From: Candidatus Bathyarchaeia archaeon
GTDB taxonomy: Archaea > Thermoproteota > Bathyarchaeia > Bathyarchaeales > Bathyarchaeaceae
Assembly (NCBI GenBank): GCA_035283685.1
Contig: DATETJ010000003.1
Coordinates: 64,842 to 128,841, forward strand
DNA: 64,000 nucleotides
Reading direction: 5' to 3'
Position 1 is the stretch's first letter. The number at the start of each line of letters is the position of its first letter. Below, piece after piece: positions 51,545 through 59,892 of the stretch. Below the pieces are notes generated by a model. The model did not search any database, was not told the origin of the DNA, and saw only the letters and a list, made by a program, of their open reading frames with translations. Position numbers and translations under genes: made by a program.

Positions 51545-52444
51545 ATGAAACAAACATCGACACAAACGTTGAAAGCCTCGACCAAATCAGGATGTAAAGG
51601 CTACCGCACCATAGCATTGATTACGAGTTACTGGCGACCGGGCGAAAAATACCAACAACAGATCATAGAAACGATAAGAAACCAAGTCCAAAACGGCGAC
51701 TTCGTCACGGTTTCTGAGAAGGCCATATCGACCGCCACAGGAAACATCGTTGATGAGAAGTCAATTGAGGCAAGCAGACTAGCCAGATGTCTGGCAGAAC
51801 CTTGGATGCGTTATGCTTGGGGCTATGTACTGGGCACGATTTGCCACCTTCGCAGAAGGACAATCAAGCGCTTCAGAACCTACCCGACCGAAGAAGGTAG
51901 CAGACATAAGCAACTGGCGCTCGAAGAAGGCGGATTACTGCAGGCGCTAATGCATGGATCTGAAGCGGCCATCGACGGAAGCAATCTGCCGTATTCCTTT
52001 GTGAGCTTGCCACTGCAAAATGCAGCCGAAATCGCAGCTGAAATCCGCCATGGAATTAGAACAATCCTGCGCGTGGAAGTTGCTGTGATGATTGTTGACA
52101 CAGACAAGAGCTACACGTACCGCAACTTCCACTTCACGCCCAGACCGAAGCCAATTCGTGGAATACAGTCGTTTGGAGGAGTCTTTGCCTACCTTCTAGG
52201 AAGAGGCTTCAAGCTGAAGACGAGGTCTACACCGATAGCTATTTCAGGATCTGGACTTGACGCTGAAACAGCGCTTCAGATAGCAGAAACCGCCAACAGA
52301 GCCCGAGGCTTCGGTGCTGGCAGAAACGTATGGGATATGGCTGAGACCTTCGACGTTGCCCTCACTGAAGTAACATGGGAAATGCTAGACAAAGTTGAAC
52401 ACAAACCCATAGTCATAGTTAGACCCAGCCCAAAAAACACATAA
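51545..52444 (+). CDS. F420-0:gamma-glutamyl ligase-family protein
   Basis: 299 aa. GDFVTVSEKAISTATGNIVDEKSI matches the CofE/COG1478 family start, followed by MIVDTDKSYTYRNFHFTPRPKPI (the D(T/S)D metal site) and a C-terminal strand-helix unit TEVTWEMLDKVEHKPIVIVR. CofE adds glutamate to coenzyme F420-0. The N-terminus is longer and the middle differs from typical CofE, so it could be a paralogue with another amino-acid ligase role. TATA-like TATATTTAAACC lies just upstream (51525-51536), suggesting a short leader. Confidence 0.75.
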   Translation: MKQTSTQTLKASTKSGCKGYRTIALITSYWRPGEKYQQQIIETIRNQVQNGDFVTVSEKAISTATGNIVDEKSIEASRLARCLAEPWMRYAWGYVLGTICHLRRRTIKRFRTYPTEEGSRHKQLALEEGGLLQALMHGSEAAIDGSNLPYSFVSLPLQNAAEIAAEIRHGIRTILRVEVAVMIVDTDKSYTYRNFHFTPRPKPIRGIQSFGGVFAYLLGRGFKLKTRSTPIAISGSGLDAETALQIAETANRARGFGAGRNVWDMAETFDVALTEVTWEMLDKVEHKPIVIVRPSPKNT

Positions 52445-52494
52445 TAAGTAGCAGCGCAAGCATATCGTAAACCTATGTAGCAAGTGAACGACAA

Positions 52495-53997
52495 ATGCGG
52501 AATTCGACGTCAATAGTTGAACAAATTCACAAGTTTTTCGAACCCAAATCTGTAGCTGTCGTTGGTGCCTCAAAGAAAATCACCAAAGCAGGACATGTCA
52601 TTTTCAAGAACTTCGCAGACAACAAACGCCGGGGCATCTTCAAAGGCGAATTGTACCCGGTCAACCCCCATGAGGACTACATTCTAGCGGTCAGATGTTA
52701 CTCATCACTTACGGAAATAATCGGCGACGTCGAACTCGTCGTTATCGTGGTGCCGGCTGAGAATGTTCCAAAAATCATGCAAGAAGCCGCACAAAAACAC
52801 GCGAAAGCAGCAGTCATAGTAAGCGGAGGCTTTGGCGAGATTGGAAACCACGCACTGGAAGAAGAAGTCAAAAGCATAGCCAAAAACGCTGGCATTCGCG
52901 TGCTTGGACCCAACTGCTTGGGCGTATATGACTCGTCAACAGGCGTGGACATGCTGTTCCTGCCAGAAACAAGAGTCCTAAGCACAGGAGATGAAGTTGT
53001 TGCCACGCCTCGGCCAAGAAGCGGACCAATAGCAGTTGTCACCCAAAGCGGAGCTTTCGGCGTAGCCGTTCTCGACTACATGGCCGGCGAAGAAATAGGC
53101 TTGAGCAAATTCGTGAGCTTCGGCAACAAAATTGATGTGCAGGAACCGGAGATTCTCGAATACTTGCTTCATGATCCGCAAACGCGCGTCATACTCTTGT
53201 ACGCCGAGAGCATTAATGCGGGACGAGAATTCATGGAAGTTGCCCAAAAAGTAACAAGATACAAGCCCATTGTAGCTATGAAATCAGGCAAGACAGAAGC
53301 CGGAGCACGTGCAGCATTGTCACACACCGGCGCTATCGCAGGCTCAGATAGAATCTACGAGAGCGTCTTCTTACAATCAGGCGTTCTAAGAGCCCGCGAC
53401 ACCGAAGAGCTGCTTGACGCAAGCGAAGCCTTAGCATTTCAACCACCAGCTGCAGGCAACAATGTTGCCATAGTCACAGCTGCAGGCGGACCCGCCATCA
53501 TGGCTGCTGACGAGTTGGAGTCGAAAGGAGTAAACGTCAAGAGATTCAGCGACGAAACCACACAAAAATTCGAACGCCTGAAAAAAGAAGGAAAAATTCC
53601 TTCCTTCGCAACAAACTACAACCCGCTCGACTTGACGGGCTCAGTGACATCGGAAATGTTTGAGCTTGGAACCAAAATTTTGCTGGAAGACCCAGAGATA
53701 TACGGCGTCATGGTGTTCGGCTTACACCATTCCCCCGCACTGCAAGAAGACTATGTGGACAGAATAGCTAACCTTTCAAAGAATTACCTTAAACCTGTTC
53801 TTGCCTGTGACATCGGCGAAACCGAAATGGCTGCATACATACGCGGTAGATTTGACAAATTAGGCGTTCCCTCTTACTCATTCCCAGAAGACACAGCCCG
53901 CGCGATGTCAGCACTAGTCCGCTATGGACTCTACCTCAAAAAGAACAGCTACTACGAAGACTACATCGAGCAGTTCAAGCAGAAAGTGAGAAAATAA
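52495..53997 (+). CDS. ADP-forming acyl-CoA synthetase, alpha subunit
   Basis: 500 aa. CoA-binding Rossmann (SVAVVGASKKITKAGH), succinyl-CoA ligase-like PNCLGVYDSSTGVDMLFLPE and TQSGAFGVAVLDY, and the phosphorylated His in ALSHTGAIAGSDRIYE. The ATP-grasp beta subunit is absent here, so it must be encoded elsewhere. Forms acetate (or another acid) and ATP from the acyl-CoA; with the adjacent ACDS operon this would support energy conservation from acetyl-CoA. Confidence 0.9.
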   Translation: MRNSTSIVEQIHKFFEPKSVAVVGASKKITKAGHVIFKNFADNKRRGIFKGELYPVNPHEDYILAVRCYSSLTEIIGDVELVVIVVPAENVPKIMQEAAQKHAKAAVIVSGGFGEIGNHALEEEVKSIAKNAGIRVLGPNCLGVYDSSTGVDMLFLPETRVLSTGDEVVATPRPRSGPIAVVTQSGAFGVAVLDYMAGEEIGLSKFVSFGNKIDVQEPEILEYLLHDPQTRVILLYAESINAGREFMEVAQKVTRYKPIVAMKSGKTEAGARAALSHTGAIAGSDRIYESVFLQSGVLRARDTEELLDASEALAFQPPAAGNNVAIVTAAGGPAIMAADELESKGVNVKRFSDETTQKFERLKKEGKIPSFATNYNPLDLTGSVTSEMFELGTKILLEDPEIYGVMVFGLHHSPALQEDYVDRIANLSKNYLKPVLACDIGETEMAAYIRGRFDKLGVPSYSFPEDTARAMSALVRYGLYLKKNSYYEDYIEQFKQKVRK

Positions 53998-54078
53998 GCA
54001 TAATATTTCCCTTCATCCCCATCAAAGAAAAAGTCAGGTGCTAATAGTCGAGCGGTTTGGCTATCGTTAGGCTCGATT

Positions 54079-54342
54079 TTATCTGAGTTTGATGCTTGTT
54101 TCGAGTAGTTTTTTGAGTTTTGGGTTGTCTGGGAAGGTCCAGATTATTTGGCGTTTGTCGATTGTTATTTTGTTGGAGCTTTCTAGGTATTCTAGTATGC
54201 GGTTGAAGGTTTGATACTGTATTTGTTTTGGTAGGCTTTGGAGTAGTTGTTTTTTGGTTGGGTAGGTTTTTGCTTGTTTGATGGCTTTCTCTACCATTAG
54301 TATGGTATCGAGTTGTGGTTCATGGATGACTTTGGTTGTCAT
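54079..54342 (-). CDS. Small winged-helix-like protein
   Basis: 87 aa, basic: MVEKAIKQAKTYPTKKQLLQSLPKQIQYQTFNRILEYLESSNKITIDKRQIIWTF is a winged-helix pattern with a final strand pair. Coding strand A/C-rich like the island to its right. An A+T-rich stretch upstream (about 54380-54410) includes a TATA-like TTATATAA. Probably a regulator. Confidence 0.6.
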   Translation of the reverse strand: MTTKVIHEPQLDTILMVEKAIKQAKTYPTKKQLLQSLPKQIQYQTFNRILEYLESSNKITIDKRQIIWTFPDNPKLKKLLETSIKLR

Positions 54343-54484
54343 GTTTTTCAGGTGTCTTCTTAGTCTTGCTTATCATAGCATATGGTTGGAGTGTTATATA
54401 AACTTATACAATAATTGCTCAGACTTAGTCATGGGTTTCTTGGGTGTGTTTTGAGGTATTCTTTTTCTTGTTATGACCCAGTCG

Positions 54485-54553
54485 TTTAGAAGCCTAGGAG
54501 ATACATTGTTAGGAGGCTGGTTGCGATGCCGATGAGGAGTCCTGCAGCCTTGT
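54485..54553. repeat. 69-bp direct repeat, copy 1
   Basis: Matches 56391-56459 at 63 of 69 positions with a 41-bp identical core. Read on the minus strand it encodes KAAGLLIGIATSLLTMYLLGF and a stop, a membrane-helix end, but no start codon exists upstream in that frame. The rest of the 340-bp gap holds the palindrome-TATA module at 54654 and no gene. Confidence 0.75.
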
Positions 54554-54653
54554 GTATGGAATTTTCTTCTTGTGTTGTTAGCGTGAAATTGTGTTGATGA
54601 TTTGCTACGAATCTTGCCAGATTGATTTTGTTGTGTTTCTGTGGGTTCTGCTG

Positions 54654-54691
54654 TTCGCTGTGTTATATGAATGTTCGTTGTTAGCGAACGG
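54654..54691 (-). promoter_or_regulatory. Second copy of the AbiE-type promoter/operator module
   Basis: Thirty of 38 bases match the promoter module at 56214-56251: half-site GTTCGCT, TATA-like TTATATGA, and an imperfect palindrome GTTCGTTGTTAGCGAAC that overlaps the toxin stop codon. It points away from the toxin gene, toward the 69-bp repeat. Confidence 0.5.
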
Positions 54692-55499
54692 ATAGAATTC
54701 GGTTTGCTTTTTTCAGGAAGGTGTTCGTTCTCACGTATACGTCGGAGATGATGTCTGCTTCAACGAATCGTGCAGCAGCAAATACTCCGTATGAATCTGT
54801 GGTTTTGAAAGCTTGATTTATTCTGCGCAGGCTGAGTTGCACTGTGCTCTTTTCTTTGGTTGATAGTTTTGCTTTTTTGATGTGGTTTAGGTATGTTTCT
54901 GATGCTTTTGATGGGTTGCCGCCATAGAATCCGCTCATGGCGTAAATGTCATAGCTGTCTTTATCGATGAGGCGAGGTAATGCTAAGCCTTTCATAGTTA
55001 GGGCTCCAACGATGTCTGCTGTGTTAATGGTGACTGTTGCTTTGCCGCCTTTTGGCAGTGTTCCTTCTATCTCGTTTTCATACTGAAACTTGAAAACGAT
55101 GTTGGATCCTGGGATTAGACAGGCGGTTAGATCTTTTTGCACTTTTGTGAGCGGGAGTGCTTTCTGTGCTGCTTGAGGTTCTGTTAGGAAATCAAGGGCT
55201 ATGTTGTATTCTTTTTTGTCTAGTGGCGAAGCGACGTTTTTCTCAAATCGGAAGGGGTTGGATGTTTTTTGGTAGCTTAGTCTTTCTGCTGTTTTCCTTA
55301 TAGTTTCGTATTTTACCATAATTGATGGTTTGAGTACAAGGTCTATGTCTTTTGAGCCGCAGTGGTCAAAGTGGTCTTTGGTTAGGAAGTACGGTGCCCA
55401 TCCTCCAGCGAGAACGAAGTCGTTTTTGTAGGTGTGTAGGGCGGAGGAGAGTTCGACAAGTGCTGATTTGGATGCTTCGGTTTGGTTCCGGTCGTACAT
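54681..55499 (-). CDS. AbiEii-like nucleotidyltransferase toxin
   Basis: 272 aa. Nucleotidyltransferase core FVLAGGWAPYFL ... KDIDLVLKPS (GG/GW with D.D) and later NIALDFL for the third acid; then a helical C-terminal domain. This is the plan of AbiEii/type IV toxins, which transfer nucleotides to RNA (tRNA in the MenT relatives). It lies 3 nt downstream of its probable antitoxin. Coding strand A/C-rich. Confidence 0.8.
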   Translation of the reverse strand: MYDRNQTEASKSALVELSSALHTYKNDFVLAGGWAPYFLTKDHFDHCGSKDIDLVLKPSIMVKYETIRKTAERLSYQKTSNPFRFEKNVASPLDKKEYNIALDFLTEPQAAQKALPLTKVQKDLTACLIPGSNIVFKFQYENEIEGTLPKGGKATVTINTADIVGALTMKGLALPRLIDKDSYDIYAMSGFYGGNPSKASETYLNHIKKAKLSTKEKSTVQLSLRRINQAFKTTDSYGVFAAARFVEADIISDVYVRTNTFLKKANRILSVR

Positions 55500-55502
55500 T
55501 GT

Positions 55503-56201
55503 TTATTGTTCACCGACTAGAGTTTTTCCCCATTTTTCAACTATTCGTTCGTATAGATGTTCAGCTGCTTCTAGTCCTCTGGCTGGATAGTTGTAGAGGT
55601 CTACGAATAACTGCACATCGCAAACCACTTTGGCTTTTTTTTCTTCTTTATCGGATATTCGAACGCTGGCTGTTTGTTGACCGTAGAAGACGCCTTCGTC
55701 GTATGGTATGACAAGCTTTACGTTGCCTCCTTTTGGGATTGGTTGAAGGTCAAGGTTTTTGGCGAGCGTTGGTGCTTCTTCTTTTTTCTTTATGTATATG
55801 TGTATGTCAACGGGTCTTACATGGGGAGCAATTAGTGATGCTGCGGCTAGAGCTGTTAATGCGTAGTTTGGGGTTTGGATGCTGGATAATTGTTCGATGA
55901 ATCGGTTGACTTCGCGTTCAAATGTGTAGTAGTCTAGGAAGGTGTTTATTTTATCGTATTGGTTGTAGGCTGCCCATCTCTTGAGCAGAACTGTTGGATT
56001 AACTGTTTTTATCTTGAAGTGTTCGGTGTGTGCCACATGGCCTAAGTCGATTAGTGTGGAAATAACAGCGTGAGCGTATCCTGGGGATATCTTGACTTCT
56101 TCAGCCAAACCTCTTATTGTCCAATTCCACTGTGGAGTTATGAGTAGTGCTCTTAGGATTCTGGTGGCTTTTGGCTCGAAGATGTTGTGTACTCGGCGCA
56201 T
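55503..56201 (-). CDS. AbiEi-like winged-helix antitoxin
   Basis: 232 aa. N-terminal winged helix (RILRALLITPQWNWTIRGLAEEVKISPGYAHAVISTLIDLGHV) and a C-terminal alpha/beta domain with LTALAAASLIAPHVRPVDIHIYI, VIPYDEGVFYG and VQLFVDLYNYPARGLEAAEHLYERI, typical of type IV AbiEi antitoxins that repress their own operon. First gene of the pair, with a palindrome-TATA promoter directly upstream. Confidence 0.8.
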   Translation of the reverse strand: MRRVHNIFEPKATRILRALLITPQWNWTIRGLAEEVKISPGYAHAVISTLIDLGHVAHTEHFKIKTVNPTVLLKRWAAYNQYDKINTFLDYYTFEREVNRFIEQLSSIQTPNYALTALAAASLIAPHVRPVDIHIYIKKKEEAPTLAKNLDLQPIPKGGNVKLVIPYDEGVFYGQQTASVRISDKEEKKAKVVCDVQLFVDLYNYPARGLEAAEHLYERIVEKWGKTLVGEQ

Positions 56202-56213
56202 GATTTCTTAGGC

Positions 56214-56252
56214 GTTCGCTACATTATATAAATGTTCGCTAATAGCGAACAT
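56214..56252 (-). promoter_or_regulatory. Antitoxin promoter with palindromic operator
   Basis: Arms ATGTTCGCTA (56232-56241) and TAGCGAACAT (56243-56252) form a perfect 10-bp palindrome around one A. A TATA box TTTATATAAT (minus strand, about 56223-56232) abuts it, and a further half-site GTTCGCTA lies at 56214-56221 on the other side of the TATA box. Ideal layout for autorepression by the antitoxin. Confidence 0.7.
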
Positions 56253-56390
56253 GCTTTTTGGGCTATGGATTTCTTGGATGGGTTCTTAGGTGTATTAACT
56301 GATGTAATGGAGTATTGGAGTGGTCGTTTGTTTTTGTATCTGATGTGTTTTTTCGGTTCTATGGGAATGATTAGGTTGGTGTGTGGTTGG

Positions 56391-56459
56391 TTTAGAGGCT
56401 TAGTAGGTATATTGTTAGGAGGCTGGTTGCGATGCCGATGAGGAGTCCTGCTGCCTTGT
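56391..56459. repeat. 69-bp direct repeat, copy 2
   Basis: See copy 1 at 54485. On the minus strand it reads KAAGLLIGIATSLLTIYLLSL and a stop. The two copies bracket the toxin/antitoxin genes and both palindrome modules in direct orientation. Confidence 0.75.
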
Positions 56460-56511
56460 ATTGGTCGATAGGCTTTTAATGTGATCTGGCGGCGTATTCT
56501 GGGTTCGTGGA

Positions 56512-56757
56512 GTGAAAGTGGGTTTGTCTGTTCGCGGAGTGAAAGTTAGCTATGATCGTGATTCTGATGTGTTGTTGATCATAGTTTCTGAGGCTAAGGT
56601 TGACTATGCTGAGGAGATGGGTCCGATCGTTGTGCATTTTACTAAGGGTGGGAAGCCTGTGTTGTTGGAGATTCTGGATGCCAGCGAAGTTATTTCTGAG
56701 GTTGCGAAGATTGGGATGAAGGCGAAGAAGCCGACGCCAGTGGAGTTGAAAACCTAA
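56512..56757 (+). CDS. DUF2283 protein
   Basis: 81 aa. VSYDRDSDVLLIIVSEAKVDYAEEMGPIVVHFTKGGKPVLLEILDASEVI is the DUF2283 pattern (YD...DVLYI, GG..VGIEILDAS). Such proteins often pair with DUF4258 toxins as antitoxin-like partners, though no DUF4258 gene is adjacent. Alternate start at 56530 is possible. Confidence 0.8.
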   Translation: MKVGLSVRGVKVSYDRDSDVLLIIVSEAKVDYAEEMGPIVVHFTKGGKPVLLEILDASEVISEVAKIGMKAKKPTPVELKT

Positions 56758-56759
56758 CA

Positions 56760-56945
56760 ATGGATAAAGTGCACAAGGAAGCGCTCTCGAAACTTTTGAG
56801 TGAGATTCGAGAAGAAAGACAGATTCTGGTTGCTACACAAGACACGGAATTTAAACAATGCCTTGAAAAATCATTGAAAGAAACTAAAACTAGAACTTGC
56901 GAATTCCAAGGATGGAACATCAAAGGGCCAGAGATCAGCATATAG
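56760..56945 (+). CDS. Tail of an SMC/AAA-like ATPase (remnant)
   Basis: 61 aa. LSKLLSEIREERQILVATQDTEFKQCLEKSL resembles the switch-region after Walker B in SMC/RecF-type ATPases (RQ.IVATHD..F), and the end QGWNIKGPEI matches their usual C-terminus. Walker A and B are absent, so this is probably the leftover end of a deleted gene. Starts 2 nt after the DUF2283 stop and overlaps the next gene antiparallel by 75 nt. Confidence 0.4.
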   Translation: MDKVHKEALSKLLSEIREERQILVATQDTEFKQCLEKSLKETKTRTCEFQGWNIKGPEISI

Positions 56946-57176
56946 GATCTTAGTTTTCGCGGTTAACAATTCAACAAAGTCTGAGTTTGTTACGTTATCT
57001 CTCCATTTGTCTTCTTCACACTCAAAGTATTCTTGTGGAGTCATTTTTGTTTCAAGGACATCTCTGCTTTGTTTTGTGAACGGCATTTTCTTTGGGTCGT
57101 TTATTATATTGATTTTTGGTATGTTGTCCCACGCTTCTTCCACTACGTATACGTGATAATTTTCTTCCTTGTTCAT
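56871..57176 (-). CDS. Unknown 101-aa protein
   Basis: Acidic protein: YHVYVVEEAWDNIPKINIINDPKKMPFTKQSRDVLETKMTPQEYFECEEDKWRDNV. No family recognised. Overlaps the ATPase-tail frame on the other strand, so one of the two may not be translated. Confidence 0.45.
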   Translation of the reverse strand: MNKEENYHVYVVEEAWDNIPKINIINDPKKMPFTKQSRDVLETKMTPQEYFECEEDKWRDNVTNSDFVELLTAKTKILYADLWPFDVPSLEFASSSFSFFQ

Positions 57177-57275
57177 GGTTTCGTATTCATTTTCGGTCAG
57201 CTGTAGTGACTTGGTAGTCCTTTAAGGAGAATAAGTCGCTTCATTTAAGCCGCCTTTAAAAAGCAGGTTATTCAC

Positions 57276-58010
57276 TCATCTCATTTGCTGAGAACAAATT
57301 TTAAGGTCGCCGTCAATAGTGACTAGGCTCTTATTTGGTATTTGAACCCAGTCTCTGAACCAGATTGGTTCTTGAAACAGAATCGCCGTATTCTCGTCAA
57401 TGGCGTACATTAAATTGTAGTAGTCGGAGTTTCTTGGATCTGAATATTCTCTATAAGCATAGATTCGTTTGCCGTTAGATAGAATAAATGTCATTGAGCT
57501 GTAACTGTACTCTTTTCTTACCCTTTGAACAGTTTTCTCTATTGCTTTTTCTATCGAATAGTCACTGTTTTCCTTATCTTGTAGCAAGACACGAAACAAT
57601 TTTTCGCTGTCCGTGGTTCCTTGGAGGCCTGCGACTTCTTCATTGAATCCGTGGATGGTGCCGTTATGTGCGAAGCACCACTCTCCTCGAATGAACGGTT
57701 GTGTATTTTCCAATTTGACATCTTTGTATTCAGAACTAGGTTTTCTAAGATGCGCTAACAATATACCCGTTGCACGTAATTGATCTAAACGTTCGCAAAA
57801 TTCTTCGTATCTTGAATCTTCCATGGCATTTGTTGGTTGTCTGCCCAAATATGTAGGAGTATGATTTTGATAGTAGACTATGCCCCATCCGTGTTTGTGA
57901 CCGGGTTCGGCATTAGGTAAAACTTTTCCTCTTTCAGCTAGCAATCTAAAGCCCCTGAGAAAAAAGGAAGGAATTGGTTTTCGGCTCATTAAGGCAAACA
58001 TTCTACACAT
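57276..58010 (-). CDS. Class II glutamine amidotransferase (YafJ-like)
   Basis: 244 aa starting at ATG 58010, which places the catalytic Cys second (MCRMFALMS); an ATG three codons upstream would bury it. Further Ntn-hydrolase signatures: HGWGIVYY, LLAHLRKPS, NTQPFIRGEWCFAHNGTIHGF and TDSEKLF. Hydrolyses glutamine or a gamma-glutamyl amide; stand-alone YafJ-type enzymes have unknown acceptors. Sits between the toxin cassette and the methylase island. Confidence 0.85.
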   Translation of the reverse strand: MCRMFALMSRKPIPSFFLRGFRLLAERGKVLPNAEPGHKHGWGIVYYQNHTPTYLGRQPTNAMEDSRYEEFCERLDQLRATGILLAHLRKPSSEYKDVKLENTQPFIRGEWCFAHNGTIHGFNEEVAGLQGTTDSEKLFRVLLQDKENSDYSIEKAIEKTVQRVRKEYSYSSMTFILSNGKRIYAYREYSDPRNSDYYNLMYAIDENTAILFQEPIWFRDWVQIPNKSLVTIDGDLKICSQQMR

Positions 58011-58099
58011 GAATATCACTTTTCTGAGGTTTTCTATTTCATCTTTAAATGGTTTTGTTCGATGCCTTACTCATCACAAAAAAGGGGGAAATTGGCGTT

Positions 58100-58645
58100 T
58101 TACCAGCCTTGCTTTAAGGCTTTTAGTTCTCTTTTTCGGCGTTCTTCTATTTGCTCGTAGAGTCTTTTGATATCTGAGGTTACAATGCTTATACCGGATT
58201 CGCCTTCAATTCTTTCGATTGTTATTTGCCTTGTTGTTGGCCGTTCTAGTTGTTCTAGTCTTGGGACCTCCACTATGAATTCTCTTGAGGAAACTAGTCC
58301 GAGGGTTTGGCCTGATGGTAGTAGTCCGCTCATTTCTATTTTCATTTGGTGTGGTCCTGTGTTGACTTGGCCGAATTTGGTGAATATTTCTACGGTGAGT
58401 TCTTTTCTGAGGTTTTTCATGGTTCCTGGGACTGATGTGTAGAAGGTTTTGAGGCGTTGTCCGTCGAAGTACAGGTTTGCTTTGAGGTGTGAGCAGAGGC
58501 CGTATCCGATTGGTGTGAGCCTGAACTTTATGGTGAGTGCTAAATTTCTGTTTGTGATTTTTTGGAGGATATCTTTTATGATAATTGTTTCTGATTTAGG
58601 CTGTGCTTTTGCGAATCCTTCAAGTTTGGCTTCTCTTGTCCTCAA
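58100..58645 (-). CDS. Unknown 181-aa protein of methylase island
   Basis: TTG start at 58645. Beta-rich middle (LALTIKFRLTPIGYGLCSHLKANLYFDGQRLKTFYTSVPG ... QMKIEMSGLLPSGQTLGLVSSREFIVEVP), like an Ig/C2-type sandwich, and a C-terminal charged helix (IKRLYEQIEERRKRELKALKQGW). No family recognised. Same strand and composition as the three genes upstream; 35 nt after the DGQHR gene, so probably part of the same system. Confidence 0.65.
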   Translation of the reverse strand: MRTREAKLEGFAKAQPKSETIIIKDILQKITNRNLALTIKFRLTPIGYGLCSHLKANLYFDGQRLKTFYTSVPGTMKNLRKELTVEIFTKFGQVNTGPHQMKIEMSGLLPSGQTLGLVSSREFIVEVPRLEQLERPTTRQITIERIEGESGISIVTSDIKRLYEQIEERRKRELKALKQGW

Positions 58646-58679
58646 AGCTTAATCGCCCAATCCTTTGCATATTTTGGGT

Positions 58680-59783
58680 TTATTGTATGGCTTCGAGTGC
58701 TTGGTTGAAGTATTCGGCGAGCGCTTTCATTGTTTTCATGCTGGTTGCGATGACTAGTGGGTGTCCTTCTTTTTTGTGCCAGAAGGCGCTGTCGAGTTGG
58801 TCTACGGGCATGGCTTCGGCGACGTTTTTGAACATTTTTTCTAGTATCTGTTTCATTTTTTCTTGGGTGCAGTTACCTGCTTGTTCGCATAGGTCATAGA
58901 CGTGTGAGTATATCATGTGGAGTGAGTAGGCGCCTGGCGTTCTTTGGATTGTGAATTCTTTTGGGTCTTCGAACGCTTCTGGGAATATTTCCTTGAGAGC
59001 GTTCCAGTAGTTGGCGATGTCGTTTGCAAGTTCTTTGGGATTCTTTCTTCTGAAGCTGGGTCTTGATTTTAGGATATAGGTTATAGAGTCGGTAAGGGGG
59101 CGTTGTTTGATTATGTGGTTTTCTTGTTTCTTTTCGCTTGGCAGCTGGACTTTGTTGTACCAAGGGGAGCGTGGGTCGTTTCGGATTATGTCGACTACGG
59201 GTATGGCTTCGGCTGTTAGTACGGCTTTTTCTCCTTCTAGCATGAGTAGGGTTGGTTTGCCCATTTTTTCAGACATTTCGTAGAGGTGGCGTTGGACTAG
59301 GTCGGTTGAGACTCCTTTTTGGCGGGTGTTGATTATGTAGAATTGTCGCATTTCGGTGTAGACGTCTGGTAGGTTGACGATTGTTACTGGTACGGGGTAG
59401 TCGTCGAATTTTGGGTCTTCTTCTCTTGCTTCTTTGAGTCCTTCTAGGCGGTGTTGTCCGTCGACTATTGAGAAGGGTAGGGATTCTGGGGATAGGGCTA
59501 GTTCGCCGAATTCTGCGAAGCTGTCGATTGATTTTTTGGGTCTGAATTCCATTTTTCCTCTTACGTTGACGAGTATTGACGTGGGGAATACTCCTTCTTC
59601 TTTTAGGAGGTAGTTCATGGCCTTGCGGACTCGTAGGGGTACGAGGGCTCTTTGGTAACCTTTTGGGTTGTCTTCGCCCCATCTGTCGATTTTATATGAG
59701 GCGAGAAGGTCGCCAGCCTTCATTGTGGTTATGTACATTGGTAGACCTCTTTGCTGGATTTTAAACGCGTTTAACACAGGCAT
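58680..59783 (-). CDS. DGQHR-domain protein (DndB/DpdB-like)
   Basis: 367 aa. The hallmark SIVDGQHRLEGL is at about 106-117, with a preceding strand (SILVNVRGKMEFRPK) and a following VPVTIVNLPDVYTEMRQFYIINTRQKGVSTDL, the ParB-like fold of DndB and DpdB. DndB regulates phosphorothioate modification; DpdB belongs to the deazaguanine DNA-modification system. Neither dnd nor dpd partner genes are seen here. Promoter: minus-strand TATTTTTATAATTT near 59836-59849, with AAGGAG 12 nt before the ATG, so it may have its own transcript. Confidence 0.85.
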   Translation of the reverse strand: MPVLNAFKIQQRGLPMYITTMKAGDLLASYKIDRWGEDNPKGYQRALVPLRVRKAMNYLLKEEGVFPTSILVNVRGKMEFRPKKSIDSFAEFGELALSPESLPFSIVDGQHRLEGLKEAREEDPKFDDYPVPVTIVNLPDVYTEMRQFYIINTRQKGVSTDLVQRHLYEMSEKMGKPTLLMLEGEKAVLTAEAIPVVDIIRNDPRSPWYNKVQLPSEKKQENHIIKQRPLTDSITYILKSRPSFRRKNPKELANDIANYWNALKEIFPEAFEDPKEFTIQRTPGAYSLHMIYSHVYDLCEQAGNCTQEKMKQILEKMFKNVAEAMPVDQLDSAFWHKKEGHPLVIATSMKTMKALAEYFNQALEAIQ

Positions 59784-59892
59784 GTTTCATAACATCTCCT
59801 TAATAGGGGCCTAATTAATTGAAACGGCCGTCAAATTATAAAAATATTTCGGTTTAAGACAGGCCCTCTCAATAACTAGGATGCACCAATGA

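Noticed and set aside
56232-56441. 69-codon plus-strand frame starting within the antitoxin operator
   Set aside because: Runs through the palindrome and into the 69-bp repeat; its hydrophobic look is explained by the T/G-rich plus strand.
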